This document shows, piece by piece, positions 10,612 through 22,468 of a stretch of 64,000 nt of DNA (position 1 is its first letter; each line of letters opens with the position of its first letter). Under the pieces are notes generated by a model. It did no database searches and was not told the origin of the DNA. It worked only from the letters and a program-made list of their open reading frames with translations. The position numbers and the translations under genes are program-made. The stretch is from Sarcocystis neurona (taxonomy: Eukaryota > Apicomplexa > Conoidasida > Eucoccidiorida > Sarcocystidae): the NCBI GenBank assembly GCA_000727475.1, contig KL647332.1, positions 363,522 to 427,521 of the forward strand, written 5' to 3'.

Positions 10612-13600
10612 ACGACGGTACTCGAGCGTGCCTCAGATTTGCGCTTACTCATGAAGATAACTCTAGCGTCCTTTCTGGCTGAGAACACGGAAAATCCAAA
10701 TCAAACTCTTCTTGAGCATCAGAAACATTCCTAAGAGCCATATGATGAATGTCTGACCGTTGAAAATGATGCTGCCCATTTCGCAGCTGCACTCCGGAAC
10801 TCGAATATGACATTATTGATGCGCCTTTTTCCGTCAGCACTAAAGAAACCGCGCTATACACGCATTCCCATGGTTAAGAACTCGTTTCGTGAAGAGCCTG
10901 CGACGGATAAATACGCAAGCGCTCCGGTATATCACCGCTGACAGGTCGCTACTGGAACACAGGGGTGTTTGACTAACAGCGAAAGACAGTACCGCGCGTC
11001 CCCTGTGATTACACAATTAGAGGTTTTCTGTCCCAGCGGCTCGTCACTAGCCGCTGCACATTCACCGTGTGTTGCCCCCAAAATTGGAGGAGCTTCGATT
11101 TATACCCAGGAAAAAGTAATAATCATCGAAGAGTGAATATAAATCGACCTATCTGAGACAAGCATTCCGGGAGTTTACGCTCCGTCTAGGCTTGAAATGG
11201 TGTTGTAGTTGAGCCAGGGAGTTCGAGAATCAGCGCTGCCGTAGAACTACGGCTTGTCTTTAAGAGCAAAGGAACGAAAAATTGGCAAAACACCATAGAC
11301 AGAAATTGGCAAAACACCATAGACAGATTTTCTGTAGGACAAGCGCTCGTGGCGCGTCCACCTCACCACCCCGGCAAGGGCCGGAGGACCGCAGACAAGC
11401 CCGAGTCTCCCCTCGTCATGACAGTGTCACGTGCTAGATGCTGGGAAAACGCAGCCTTCCTCGTCTTTTCCGTGGCGTCTGCTGTCTCTTCCCTATATGG
11501 GACAAATCCGTACACTTATTTTTCGTACATTTTGATCTACCAGTTCCGGCGAGGGAAAATACTCCCACAACATCGGTTTGCCATCTACACTCGTGGTCGA
11601 AGCTTGCTGATAAGCCCGCACACCGACCCCAAGCGTCCCTGCCTACACGGGGACTACAGGGGAAAGGACGCTGCGAAAAAAATATGAACTGCCACAATTA
11701 CGCTAGTAGACATAAGGAAAGACAAAAACTGCTTGTGAAGTGGACTTGTTCCTCCACCGTCGGCGGCGTAGCTCTGGAAAAACACCATCCTGCCCCTCCA
11801 GAAGCGTCATATTTCTTTCAATTTTTCTTGTCTAAATATATGTAAAGCTGTGCACACATCATGGGGTGCTCTTTAATGAACTTCATGTGTGTAGTGTGTC
11901 TTTCCGATCCAGCTGCGCCAGAATCCATACTCACTGTTTCTATGCATCCGTACGTGTGGCTGACAAGTGAAGCGGCAGACCACTCTCGTGCCCCGGCTAC
12001 TAAACTGCTGTGAAATTAGAGGATTGTGCAGACATTATTCCCCAAAAAGCACGCGTGTCTAGCACGCGTGTGCCCCTGTGTGTCTACTACTATTACTGGT
12101 ACAAGCATTCAGGCCGAAGGCAGACAAACCTTCACCACAGTCATAGAGTGGAGTACGTGTACGCACACCTGTACTCGTGCAAGAGTATCCTGTGTGAACA
12201 CATCCTAAAATACAGGTATCTTGTGTCAATACAGTTTGAATTACAGGTAGATACCGGGTACGTCGCGTGCACGGTCTTAAAGGGACGTGACGAGCTGTCA
12301 GTAAATGTGCGAAAAAAAAAACCAAATAATATACATACATATAATTTGTCTGTCTATATAGAAGTGCGTGCAATGCACACATTCATACATATTTATATAT
12401 ATGTGCATGCATAAAAATGGATGTGGTCACGTATATAAATACCCTGTCTAAAGGTGCGCTCCTCGGCTATTCGTGCACTCATGTATACACAAGAGAAAAC
12501 GCCTGCTCGTATGGAGGCATCATCCACGTGGTCGGTGTATGCTCGCCGCCTTTGTGACGAGGGTATAACATACCGGTAGAGTGTTTGACACTTTTTGCCC
12601 AGGAGTCCGGAAAACGCGCATGGTCACGTTGTTCTCACCTACGTGTGATACGCATGTGTCGGGAACGTTCTACCACACACATACGGATAAGGGGGATAGA
12701 CGCGGTAGTCTGACACGGCATACGACTTTGCGGACACTTGAGTGCATAGTCTTTTATGATGGAACCTTCGTCTACATTTGCTGCGTGCACACACGTATAC
12801 GCATATAGGTATATTTTTACCCCAGCGACATCTTAGGGTTCAAATATATCCCGTGGATGAGAAGGCCTGGGTGCAGACCTACGGGACTGTCCAAGGAAAT
12901 ACCGAGAAATTAAAATTTCGTTTGGAGCATCCTGTTGTCACATCAAATACCTTGTGTATTTATGCATAGAAATGAGTGTCCACGGTGCGCCTACCTATAC
13001 GGGTGCGCATCGCATCATTCTCCCGTTCTGTGCTGCTGCGATCGTGTGCACGAAAGCAGCGTAACTCGGGTAGTGGGGAGGGAAAGGAAAGGCAAATTAT
13101 GCGTGCCCACGTCTGCGGCAAAATATGCGATGAACCGTTTTGGAGTCGGGAAAACTAGACGCATGAAATACTGAGCAGATTCTAAACCAGAGGCTGAAAG
13201 AAGCCACTCGAACGCGACGTCCGGAGCGGCGCGCTCCCAGCCACACACTTCCACGGAAGAACACGTTGTTTCACATGTAAGAACAGAGACAGAATTCTAT
13301 CTATACAGCTACCTATATGAATTGCATTTGCTTTCATGCAGAGGGACGCTGGTGTCTCAACATGCGGCCCCTCGACTGACACCCAGTAATTAGTGTTTCA
13401 CACGACCGACCTGTCCTCCTGCATTTGTAGATTCAGGTTTAGTATATGAATGTATGTTCTAATATAAACGGGAGAAAGGAATACTCCATACGCACTCGTC
13501 CTAGTTTTACTGTACGCCTCTCTGTTTCTCGAAAAACACCACGTGATAATCGTTGAAGATAATGTAGACGGAAGAGTACTAAATCCGCAGCAGAAGCACC

Positions 13601-14125
13601 TTCGTCCCACGAGAAAAACGTGGTGCTACCTGTATATATCTCCATGTATGCGTCTTACTCTCCACGTGGGTGCACACACTTCGAGACTCCGTGCCTTTGA
13701 AGAGCAAAGAGAGACATGTCGACGCTTGCGTTGAGAACTAGAAATACCTCCTAGAACCGAAATAAGAGAGACATTGTTGCGCCTTTCCCTTACTTCGAGG
13801 AATGCTTTGGGGAACCAAAACAAGAGCAACATGGGTGTCATCGTTTCACTCTAAGCATCACTTTCTAAAAGCTCGAGATGAGGGACACTTTCGCGCATAC
13901 ACTGATACACAGGCGCGTCCGCGGCTGTCACTCAACGACAAGGAGAGATATTTTTCGTGTGCCTGGAAATGGAGAAAGTTTGTGGTTACATTTGAATACA
14001 AAAATGCATATCTATGATTGATAGAGGCCGCCCATATGTGACATCACATGACATGCTGATCGCTGCAGTGTTTCGCTTTTAAAGATTGACGTGTTATAAG
14101 GTCCTTGTCTGGAACTTCTGCTGAA
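10612..14125. other. Sequence without a recognised gene
   Basis: Open frames stay at or below 135 codons and show no conserved motif. The stretch has few repeats apart from a 24-base duplication at 11,281-11,328. It is probably intergenic, or it holds exons too short to recognise. Confidence 0.5.
11281..11328. repeat. 24-base tandem duplication
   Basis: Two adjacent copies of ATTGGCAAAACACCATAGAC followed by AGAA or AGAT, so they differ only in the final base. No gene overlaps it. Confidence 0.85.
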
Positions 14126-14815
14126 AATGAATTGGAAATGCAAACCCCGCCCATACATACGAACATGTTTCGTCAGAAGAATAAAATGCGGCAGCTCCTC
14201 TTCTGATGGTGGAGCTGTGTCTGCGCATCATAGGCGTTTGACGACAGTCTCCCACCACCACACGAAAATAGCTGCCGCTGTGTGTCTCTCTCTGTTAAAC
14301 CCTTCTCGTGTGCACCTCTTTCTTCTGCCTGCCTGCATTTCACTGTCTTTCATTCAAATTGCCATCGACCGACAAACAAGCTCCGACTTCGAGGCAGCAG
14401 ACAAGCAACTTTTACTGTGTGTCCACACACAATCATTTAGAAGTTGCGGACCACACACTGAGGCACATACACGTGCACATAAACAAATGTATAAATATAC
14501 ATATAATTTCTTCTGTATCATATATATGTATATATTAACGTACGAGTAACCCTTCAACATACATATCCATATGCACAGGTCCAAAGGGGCGCGTGTGTGT
14601 GGCAGTGTGCTAGAAGAAGCGACGTGTTTTACTATGTAGGGTATTTTTGTCATACGGAACTCTGCAGCTGGGTAGGACTCTATCCCCTGTTTTCTCTATC
14701 TCTGCTGCTTCCGAGACCCGGTGTACGGAATTTTTTGTTGCTGCTTTCATTTTTCCAAGACAGCAGCAGCCACACGTGTTGCTGCACTCGTCTCTGCCCC
14801 TGAACACCTGCCCCA

Positions 14816-16343
14816 GTGTGTCCCCAGCTCGAACCTCTCGCGGGCCAACGTGAGGATTCGAACAGTGGAAGCAGCAGCAACTTCCTGATTTCGTCTTTTG
14901 CAGATAGAAAGTGGCAGCAGCAGTTGAGTGCGTGCCTCTTCTTCAAGTCGGTCTACACCAGTGTCACCGCCCACCACCGGCAACGCGAAGCAGAGTCCGT
15001 CACATCTTCGTGTCACAGCAGCAGAAAAAACTACTCGTGTCCACAAATATATGTTCCCTGTCTCACCACCAGCAGCAGGCACTTGCAGAAACCCCGCAGG
15101 ATCGCAGCAGCAAAGCCTACCTTCTCGTTTGTGTGTGTGTGTGTGTGTGTGTCAGCTAGCCCAGCAGCAGCAGCGGCAGCGCAAAACGGCAAGGTGCTGT
15201 TCTCATTAACGCTTCACGAGAAGCTGCAGCAGTACCAGCGCCCTTCTGAGAAGCGTTGGCAAAACCGCAGCAAATGGCGTGTCTCTTTATTTTCTACCTT
15301 CACGACAGTCGCTTCAGCAGCAAGCGCACGAGTCCTTCTTCATTTCCCGTTTGAACGACAGCACCGTCGGCAACAGGCATTTGTCTACAAATATATACAG
15401 ACACACAAATATACAAATAAGTGCGTGCGTGTGTGTGGGTGTGTTTGTGTATAAATGAATATGTGTATATATAATCTTGTATACTGGCTCACATGGGGCT
15501 ACTCAGACAAGTTACAATATTTATTTGGTGAGCGAGTTGTCGAAAAATCGAGCTCAGCAACACAGTCGAGATGTAGCAGCAGCGGCAGCAAACAAAGTCT
15601 CTCTTGAACAGACCGAGAGAGAGAGAGAGAACAAAAAGAAAGAAATGAGAGAGAAGATATCCCTCCTCAGTGTTCAGGTGTACACGCGTGTGTTTCAACC
15701 TGACTTTTACCACGTGCACCTGGTGCGCCACGACTACGTGCCGCTGTTCCCTCTCTCTCTCTTCTATATGTCTCTCTCTCTTCGGCTGCTGCTGCTGCTG
15801 TCTGCTGCTGCTGCTCCTGTCTGCTGCTGCTGCTCCTGTCTGCTGCTGCTGCTCCTGTCTGCTGCTGCTGCTGTCTGCCGCTGTCTGCCGCTCTCTGCTG
15901 CTGCTGGTTGGTGCTGCTGCTTGGTGCTGCTGCTGTTGGTGCCCGTGCTGCGGAAGTCGTTGCTGCTTCGTTTCACCGCGTTTCGGGAATGGACCAAACG
16001 CCCGCTCAGGCGCGTGAAGGACTTTTTTGTTCTCTCTCTCTCTCTCTCTTACTCTCTGTTTCGTCTCATGCGCACCGCTGCAGCAGCAGCGGCACTTGTT
16101 GAGTTGCAAGGAGGAAAGTATGCTGTTATGTTTCGGTCTCTTGCCCTTTTTTTTGCAGACTTCGTCGACTGCGCGCCCGTGTGCGCGCTCGAGTGCCCTT
16201 TTCTTTGCAGCTCTTTTCGCCCCAGTTTTTTTCGATATGAATGTGTGGGAGCGGTGTATGTCGTGCAGCTCTTCACACACGCGTACTTCCGCAGGTTGAC
16301 ACCTACACGTGTGTGGGTATTCACGGTGAGAAAGGACAAGTAA
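14816..16343 (+). CDS. Candidate CAG-rich gene, product unknown
   Basis: Two long open frames lie on the + strand (14,816-15,454, 212 codons; 15,477-16,343, 288 codons). Stretches within them look like real protein, for example NGKVLFSLTLHEKLQQYQRP, VYTRVFQPDFYHVHLVRHDY and DFVDCAPVCALECPFLCSSF. Good pyrimidine-tract acceptors occur on this strand (TTTTTTTTGCAG at about 16,147-16,158, TTCCGCAG near 16,294) and a GTGAGAAAG donor near 16,326. Against it, 15,785-15,960 is a CTG block that reads Leu/Cys on + and Gln/Ala/Ser on the minus strand (15,489-16,280, 263 codons), and a (GT)n run interrupts the first frame. There may be two exons with an intron, or the gene may be on the minus strand. No family was recognised. 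Confidence 0.25.
15785..15960. repeat. CTG trinucleotide block
   Basis: Near-continuous GCTGCTGCTGCTCCTGTCT units on the + strand. The minus-strand translation is a Gln/Ala/Ser tract, as expected for coccidian coding repeats. The + translation is Leu/Cys, which is uncommon in such proteins. This argues mildly for minus-strand coding here. Confidence 0.7.
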
Positions 16344-16360
16344 AGAAAAGCAGTTTTTTC

Positions 16361-16979
16361 TCTATTCATGTACGTATCAGAGTTTCCTCTACATCAACAC
16401 AAACGACGTGGGCGCGTCAGCAGCAGACGAGCACCTACAGGTGTGCGGGTCCACTGGAGTAGACACTCTTCGACCTCCACACACACATACATGAAAATAT
16501 ACAGGGGAGACGAAGGAGAAGGCATACCTACTTCGGAATGTCTCCTACTGCATCCGTATGTGCATACAGTAATATACACATACATACATATATGTGTATA
16601 TGTATATGCATATATACATATATACGTACGTGCACACAGATAAACCTACACACGTACACGTCTACGTACGCACGTAGAGATATAGATACGCAGCATACAT
16701 GTACAGACAAGTATATACATTTACATATACATGTATACATACGTTAGTACATATCCCTATGTACACGCATATACCTCAATATACCTTGACGTCTACACAA
16801 ATGAAGAAACTTCGTATTTTATATATAAAAATATATACAGACACACAGACAGGAGGAGGGACACAGACATACACACATACACAGACACACACTCACATAT
16901 ACATGTATATATATCGCATTCCTCCTTTGCCTGTCGGCTTTTCTCGTACGCGCAGCACGCGATCGAATATCCGGCGTTG
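16361..16979. other. Microsatellite-rich 3' flank of the methylthiotransferase gene
   Basis: TATA, CACA and CATA microsatellites directly follow the stop codon of the minus-strand gene that ends at 16,980. It probably contains its 3' UTR. I see no polyadenylation signal that I would defend. Confidence 0.5.
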
Positions 16980-17136
16980 CTACACGTCTCCCCGCAGCGG
17001 AGCAGCAGCAGCAGCAGGGGCTGCAGAAGCAGCAGCAGGAGCAGCGCAGGGAGGAGGCGCCCGCACGGCGAAGGCGTGCCACTTCTCGACGGCAGTAATG
17101 AACATCAGACATCGCTCTCCCAGTAACGAGTCGTCC
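16980..17136 (-). CDS. CDKAL1: CDKAL1-like exon 9 (end of TRAM domain, stop)
   Basis: After a GGTGCAG acceptor the frame reads [20 protein letters not shown] and then AFAVRAP, where human CDKAL1 has the matching LLGK-x-V-x-V-x-I strand pattern. It then runs into an Ala-rich tail and stops with TAG at 16,980-16,982 after PLRGDV. No hydrophobic tail anchor is present before the stop. A donor earlier in the exon, leading to an anchor-coding exon further left, cannot be excluded. Confidence 0.8.
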
Positions 17137-20100
17137 CTGCACCCACAAATATTTCAACCAAATAAACAGAAGAAACACGCACCGGCACTCTGTACATAGA
17201 TGTACACATATATTAAACTATGCAATATATACACATATACGTATATAGAGGAAGAGAGAGAAAAATAGCCATACAAACACATACACAGAGACACAGACAG
17301 AGGGAGACACGACAGCTGGCCGTCTCCAATTGCAACTCACATGCACAGAGACACATACATACGTGCCCCCCCCCCATATATATATATGAGTATATTATAC
17401 ATGCACCTGCATTATTGTAACGCACTACATATACATATAGGAGCAAGTGTGGATCTCTGCGCATGCAGAGAGACGTGTGCGCATGCAATAACATGCAGAT
17501 TGCGGGCGGGAAGGGGGGGGGGGGCAGAAAGAAGAGAGGGAAGGATGCAGACACAGAGAGAAAGCGATTAATGAAAGGGGAGACGAATAAGAACAGAAAC
17601 GAAGAGAGCAGCAAAAGGAGAGGGAGACACCCACCCCCTGTCCCATACACATACACACAAAGAGACATACATCGTTATGTACACAGGTACAGAGAGATGA
17701 AGAACAGAAGCAGCAAGAGGGTGGTGATGCAGACCCACGGACCACGTGGAAAGGGGAAATGCATGCAGATCAGCTGCCAAGAGACGAATCTGCGAGAGAC
17801 GGAGGGAGATAGAGAACCTCGGCTTCCCTGCACAGAAGACGATAAATAGACACGCATCTGGAGAAATTCCCGCAGTGTGACAGCACGGTGACGAAGAAGA
17901 AGAAGAAGGGGATACGTACGGGTCGGGAGAGTCTGTCTCGCAGTTTCAAAGAGAAAACAAAAAAATGCATCTATGCATGCATATATGTGTGTGGGTGGGT
18001 GGGTGTGTCCCCTCTACACACACGCGGTTCAAGGGAAGGTAGAGAAACCGACGAGAAGAGAGCTGCAAAGGAGAGGGCAACGAGATGAAGAAGAAGGATA
18101 CGACGAATAAATAAAAGAAGAAAAATAGGGAGAAAAAGTGTTGCTGACCTCGGAGTGAGGACTTTGATGTATTGCTTCGTGTGGCCGACGGTATGGGGAC
18201 TTCGATCGGACGTTGTCGAAAACCAGACCTGCCAACAGCAAAACAACCAACCCCACACAAACTCTCTCTCTCTCTGTGTCTCGTCTCGTCTCTTTCTTCT
18301 ATTCACTATTTGTCTCCTTTGACCATTATACATATATGCATGTGTATGCAAGGACTCACGCATGTGCATGCATACACACATATATGTATGTGCACATACG
18401 CGTGTGTGTATACAAATATATGCATGTAGAGGTAGAGGCACGTATATATATAAAACGCATGCATGCAAATAGAAGAGGACACATACACATACGTAGAGAG
18501 AGGGAGAGGAAGAAATTCTTACCCACTGCGTGGTGTGTAGAAGCCAATCGTAGCAGCGATAACTTTCGAACAGCGCGGAGACGGCGCGACTGCGACTCTT
18601 CACGACGGAGGACGGGAGCTGCTTCATCGCTGCAGCCGGTGTTCCTGGCCGAGGATAAAACTGAGATATATTGACCACCTGCCAAAGAGTCAGAAACGAA
18701 GGAAAAAGTCGGAGGATGCAAGAGTGAGGATGACGATGAGTTCTTCTTCTAATGGTGATAAGTTCTTCTTCCCGAATTCTTCTCTTTTTCCACATGTTTC
18801 CACCCACACAAAATCTCCCCACACAGAATCTCCCCATCCACCCATACATACATATACACGTACTAATGTACCTGTGTCTCCACATACGTAGATAGATAGA
18901 TATGTATACACATACACATCTACACATACACATCGACACACACATATATGAAGGAAGGGGGGCACGCAGGGGCAGAAACGGGGGCAAAGAGAGAGAGGGA
19001 AGTACGCACAGACACGTTGAGAGACGCGCACAGAGAGGAACAGAGAGACACGGAGACACGGAGACGCCAAAGAAGGGAGACAGGGAGACACGCAGAGGAA
19101 AAGACGCACACCCCCCCCCCCCAACACCCACCACCACACCAACGAGACACAGCAGCAGATAATAATGAGGCAGCACGCGATAGAGACACACAAAAGAAGA
19201 GGACGGTGGATCTACCGGGAAGCGGAATTTCTGCAGAAGGGCGAGAGTCTGGCGATGGTCCTCCTCGTCTTCGCCAGGAAATCCGCAGATGATATCCGTG
19301 GCGATGGTCATGCGAGGGAAGTGCCGCAGCAGCGTCTCCACGACGAACGCGAACTGCTCCACCGTGTACTCGCGATTCTGCAGAAAAGGGAGACGCGCAC
19401 GAGGAGGGGAGAGACGCGAAGCAGCTGTTGTTAAGAGACACACGAAGGAGGGGTGGCCTGCTGCAGCGGAGGAGACGGGAAGAGACGGTGAAGAGGCCTC
19501 GCCGCAGAAAGGGAGGAGGCTGCGAGACATGTGTGTGGACACGAGCTTGGGAGACGCAGAGACAGGAGATACCTGCTGATACACGCCCCCCCCCCCGTGT
19601 CTCCCCACGTCCGCCCGTCTCCCCCGCGGTCGTCCCCGTCTCGTCTCTGCGACCTGCGGCTGTGCGTGGGGCCACGTGCCGCGATTCTCCCGGAGACAGC
19701 AGCAGATGTACTCCTCGCCATCAAACAGCAAACGAGAAGAGAGAGCAACAAGGACGCACGGCTGCACGTTATCTCTAGAGAGCCGCATGCAAAGACAGAT
19801 GAGGCATGCATATACATATAAACAGAGGAGGAGACACGGAGGGAGACACACACCGAGACACTCACATACAGCGGGATCTACAACACAATTATACAGAGAG
19901 ACGGAGACACGGAGACACACAGAGACGGCTATACAGAGAGAGAGACAGGCAGACAGATAGATAAAGGGAGATAAATACATACGAAGACAGACATGTACGG
20001 ATACTGATATATATATATATATATATATATACGTATGTGTGTTCTTTATATAGAGGTACATAGATAATATCGATATACATATATGAAGAGTATGAGACGC

Positions 20101-22430
20101 GTGGAGACATATATATATATATATATGAGATGAATACAGGGAGATGGTCATACACATATATACGTATGTGTGCCTAGACAGGGACGGATAGACAGATAGA
20201 ACGACTTCCACAGATATGTATCCACACATATATGCGTGTAAGTATGCATGTATAAGCGTCTCAGTTCCTCTATACACACCCATATATATGTATATATATC
20301 TATATACAGATATATCTATATATACATAATCGCTGTGTCTCAGTGCTGTGGTAGAGGATCTCCCCCCGTGCTGCTGGTCGGAAAGACGGCAGCACCCACG
20401 AGTCAAATATTTAGAGAAGAAATGAAACTCTGCTCGTGTTCATACGCGCGCGTCTGTATTCCTCTGTGTATGTGTGTAGACGAACACGTCCGCGCATGCG
20501 CCCCCTTTGCATGCAATTTTTTTCCATAGAGGAAGAGAGTGCGCGGGGGACGATCGACACATCCCCATTCCCGTCTCCCTTTCCCTATTCCTTTCCCCCT
20601 TCAGCTGTTATGGAGAAGTGTCGTCTGAATTGCCGATGCTTTCCTTTCTGTCTCTCTGTGTCTCGTGCGTCTCGTTACCATCGCCAGGAGTATTTTGTTG
20701 CTGCCCGACTGCACGGGAAGATGCAGAAACTCGAAGACATGCGGATGAGAGAAGACGGCCAACGCACGCGACAGCTGCTGCAGCAGAAACGGGGGGTTCG
20801 CCATGCCAACGCGCAGCATCACCCGCGGATCTCCTCCTCCTCCTCCTTTCGCAGCAGCAGCAGCACCGGCAGCAGAGAAACACAGAGATGCGGAAGAAGG
20901 AGCAGAGAGAAGATGAGGCGCCGCAGCAGCAGGGGGCGAAGACGAGAGAGGAGGTGCAGCAGAAGCAGCGGCAGGAGAAGAGGGAAGAAGATGTGCAGCA
21001 GAGGCAGCAGCAGCAGCAGCAGGGAAGGCTGCTGAAGCGGCGCCGTGGCCAGATGACGTGGCGGGGGATGACGCTGCTGCAGCAGCAGGAGACGAGATTG
21101 AAGAGGCAGCGGAAGATGCATGCGACGTCATCGGAGCGGCAGGAGACGGCAGCTGGGAAGCAGCAGCACCTCCTGTGACGGTGGAAATGCGCTCCAGCAG
21201 CAGCAGCAAAAGTTGCGTCATGCTGCTGCCAATGTCGAGTCCGTACGCCCCTGCAACAAATACCCCCAACCGCGCGCGCATGCATCACCTACCACCAGCG
21301 CACACGGACGTATCTTCAACGTCATATGGCCACAACATAGGCATGCATACATCCTTTGACATATTGAGAGAACGGAAGAGAAAGAAACGAGATGAAAGGG
21401 AACAGAGAGAAGATAATTGAGAACTTGCATGCAACCGAAAAAACTCATAAATTCAGTCCTACACCTATACACTGATATATAGAGAGAGACATACATAGAG
21501 ACGTATATAGATATATATGTATATGTGTATATGGAAGAAAAAGGCTGACTAAGTGAAGAGACACAACTTCCCTGCAGACGCGTAAACAGCGACAGGGGAG
21601 ACGGGGACACAGAGGCGGAGACGAGACGGGAAGGAGACAGAGACGGAGACACAGCGAAACACATATATATCTAGAGACACAGAGGGAGACAGATAGAAAG
21701 AGACACAGGGAGACACAAATATATATATATATTTATAATATGGAGGCACATCAGCCAGTACATGCGTAGAGAGTTGATTAGATGAGTACGAGGACAGACG
21801 TCTTTACGGGGAAGCAAAAGCAACCCTTATCACTTCTCTGTGTGTCTCCGTGTCTGTGTGTGTGTACATATATATACAGATACATATATACATATCCATN
21901 NNNNNNNNNNNNNNNNNNNNNNNNNNNNNNNNNNNNNNNNNNNNNNNNNNNNNNNNNNNNNNNNNNNNNNNNNNNNNNNNNNNNNNNNNNNNNNNNNNNN
22001 NNNNNNNNNNNNNNNNNNNNNNNNNNNNNNNNNNNNNNNNNNNNNNNNNNNNNNNNNNNNNNNNNNNNNNNNNNNNNNNNNNNNNNNNNNNNNNNNNNNN
22101 NNNNNNNNNNNNNNNNNNNNNNNNNNNNNNNNNNNNNNNNNNNNNNNNNNNNNNNNNNNNNNNNNNNNNNNNNNNNNNNNNNNNNNNNNNNNNNNNNNNN
22201 NNNNNNNNNNNNNNNNNNNNNNNNNNNNNNNNNNNNNNNNNNNNNNNNNNNNNNNNNNNNNNNNNNNNNNNNNNNNNNNNNNNNNNNNNNNNNNNNNNNN
22301 NNNNNNNNNNNNNNNNNNNNNNNNNNNNNNNNNNNNNNNNNNNNNNNNNNNNNNNNNNNNNNNNNNNNNNNNNNNNNNNNNNNNNNNNNNNNNNNNNNNN
22401 NNNNNNNNNNNNNNNNNNNNNNNNNNNCTA

Positions 22431-22468
<38 letters not shown>

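Noticed and set aside
14838..14860. TTCGAA-containing stretch resembling a tRNA T-loop
   Set aside because: The flanking bases do not form the five-pair T stem and no acceptor or anticodon stem fits around it.
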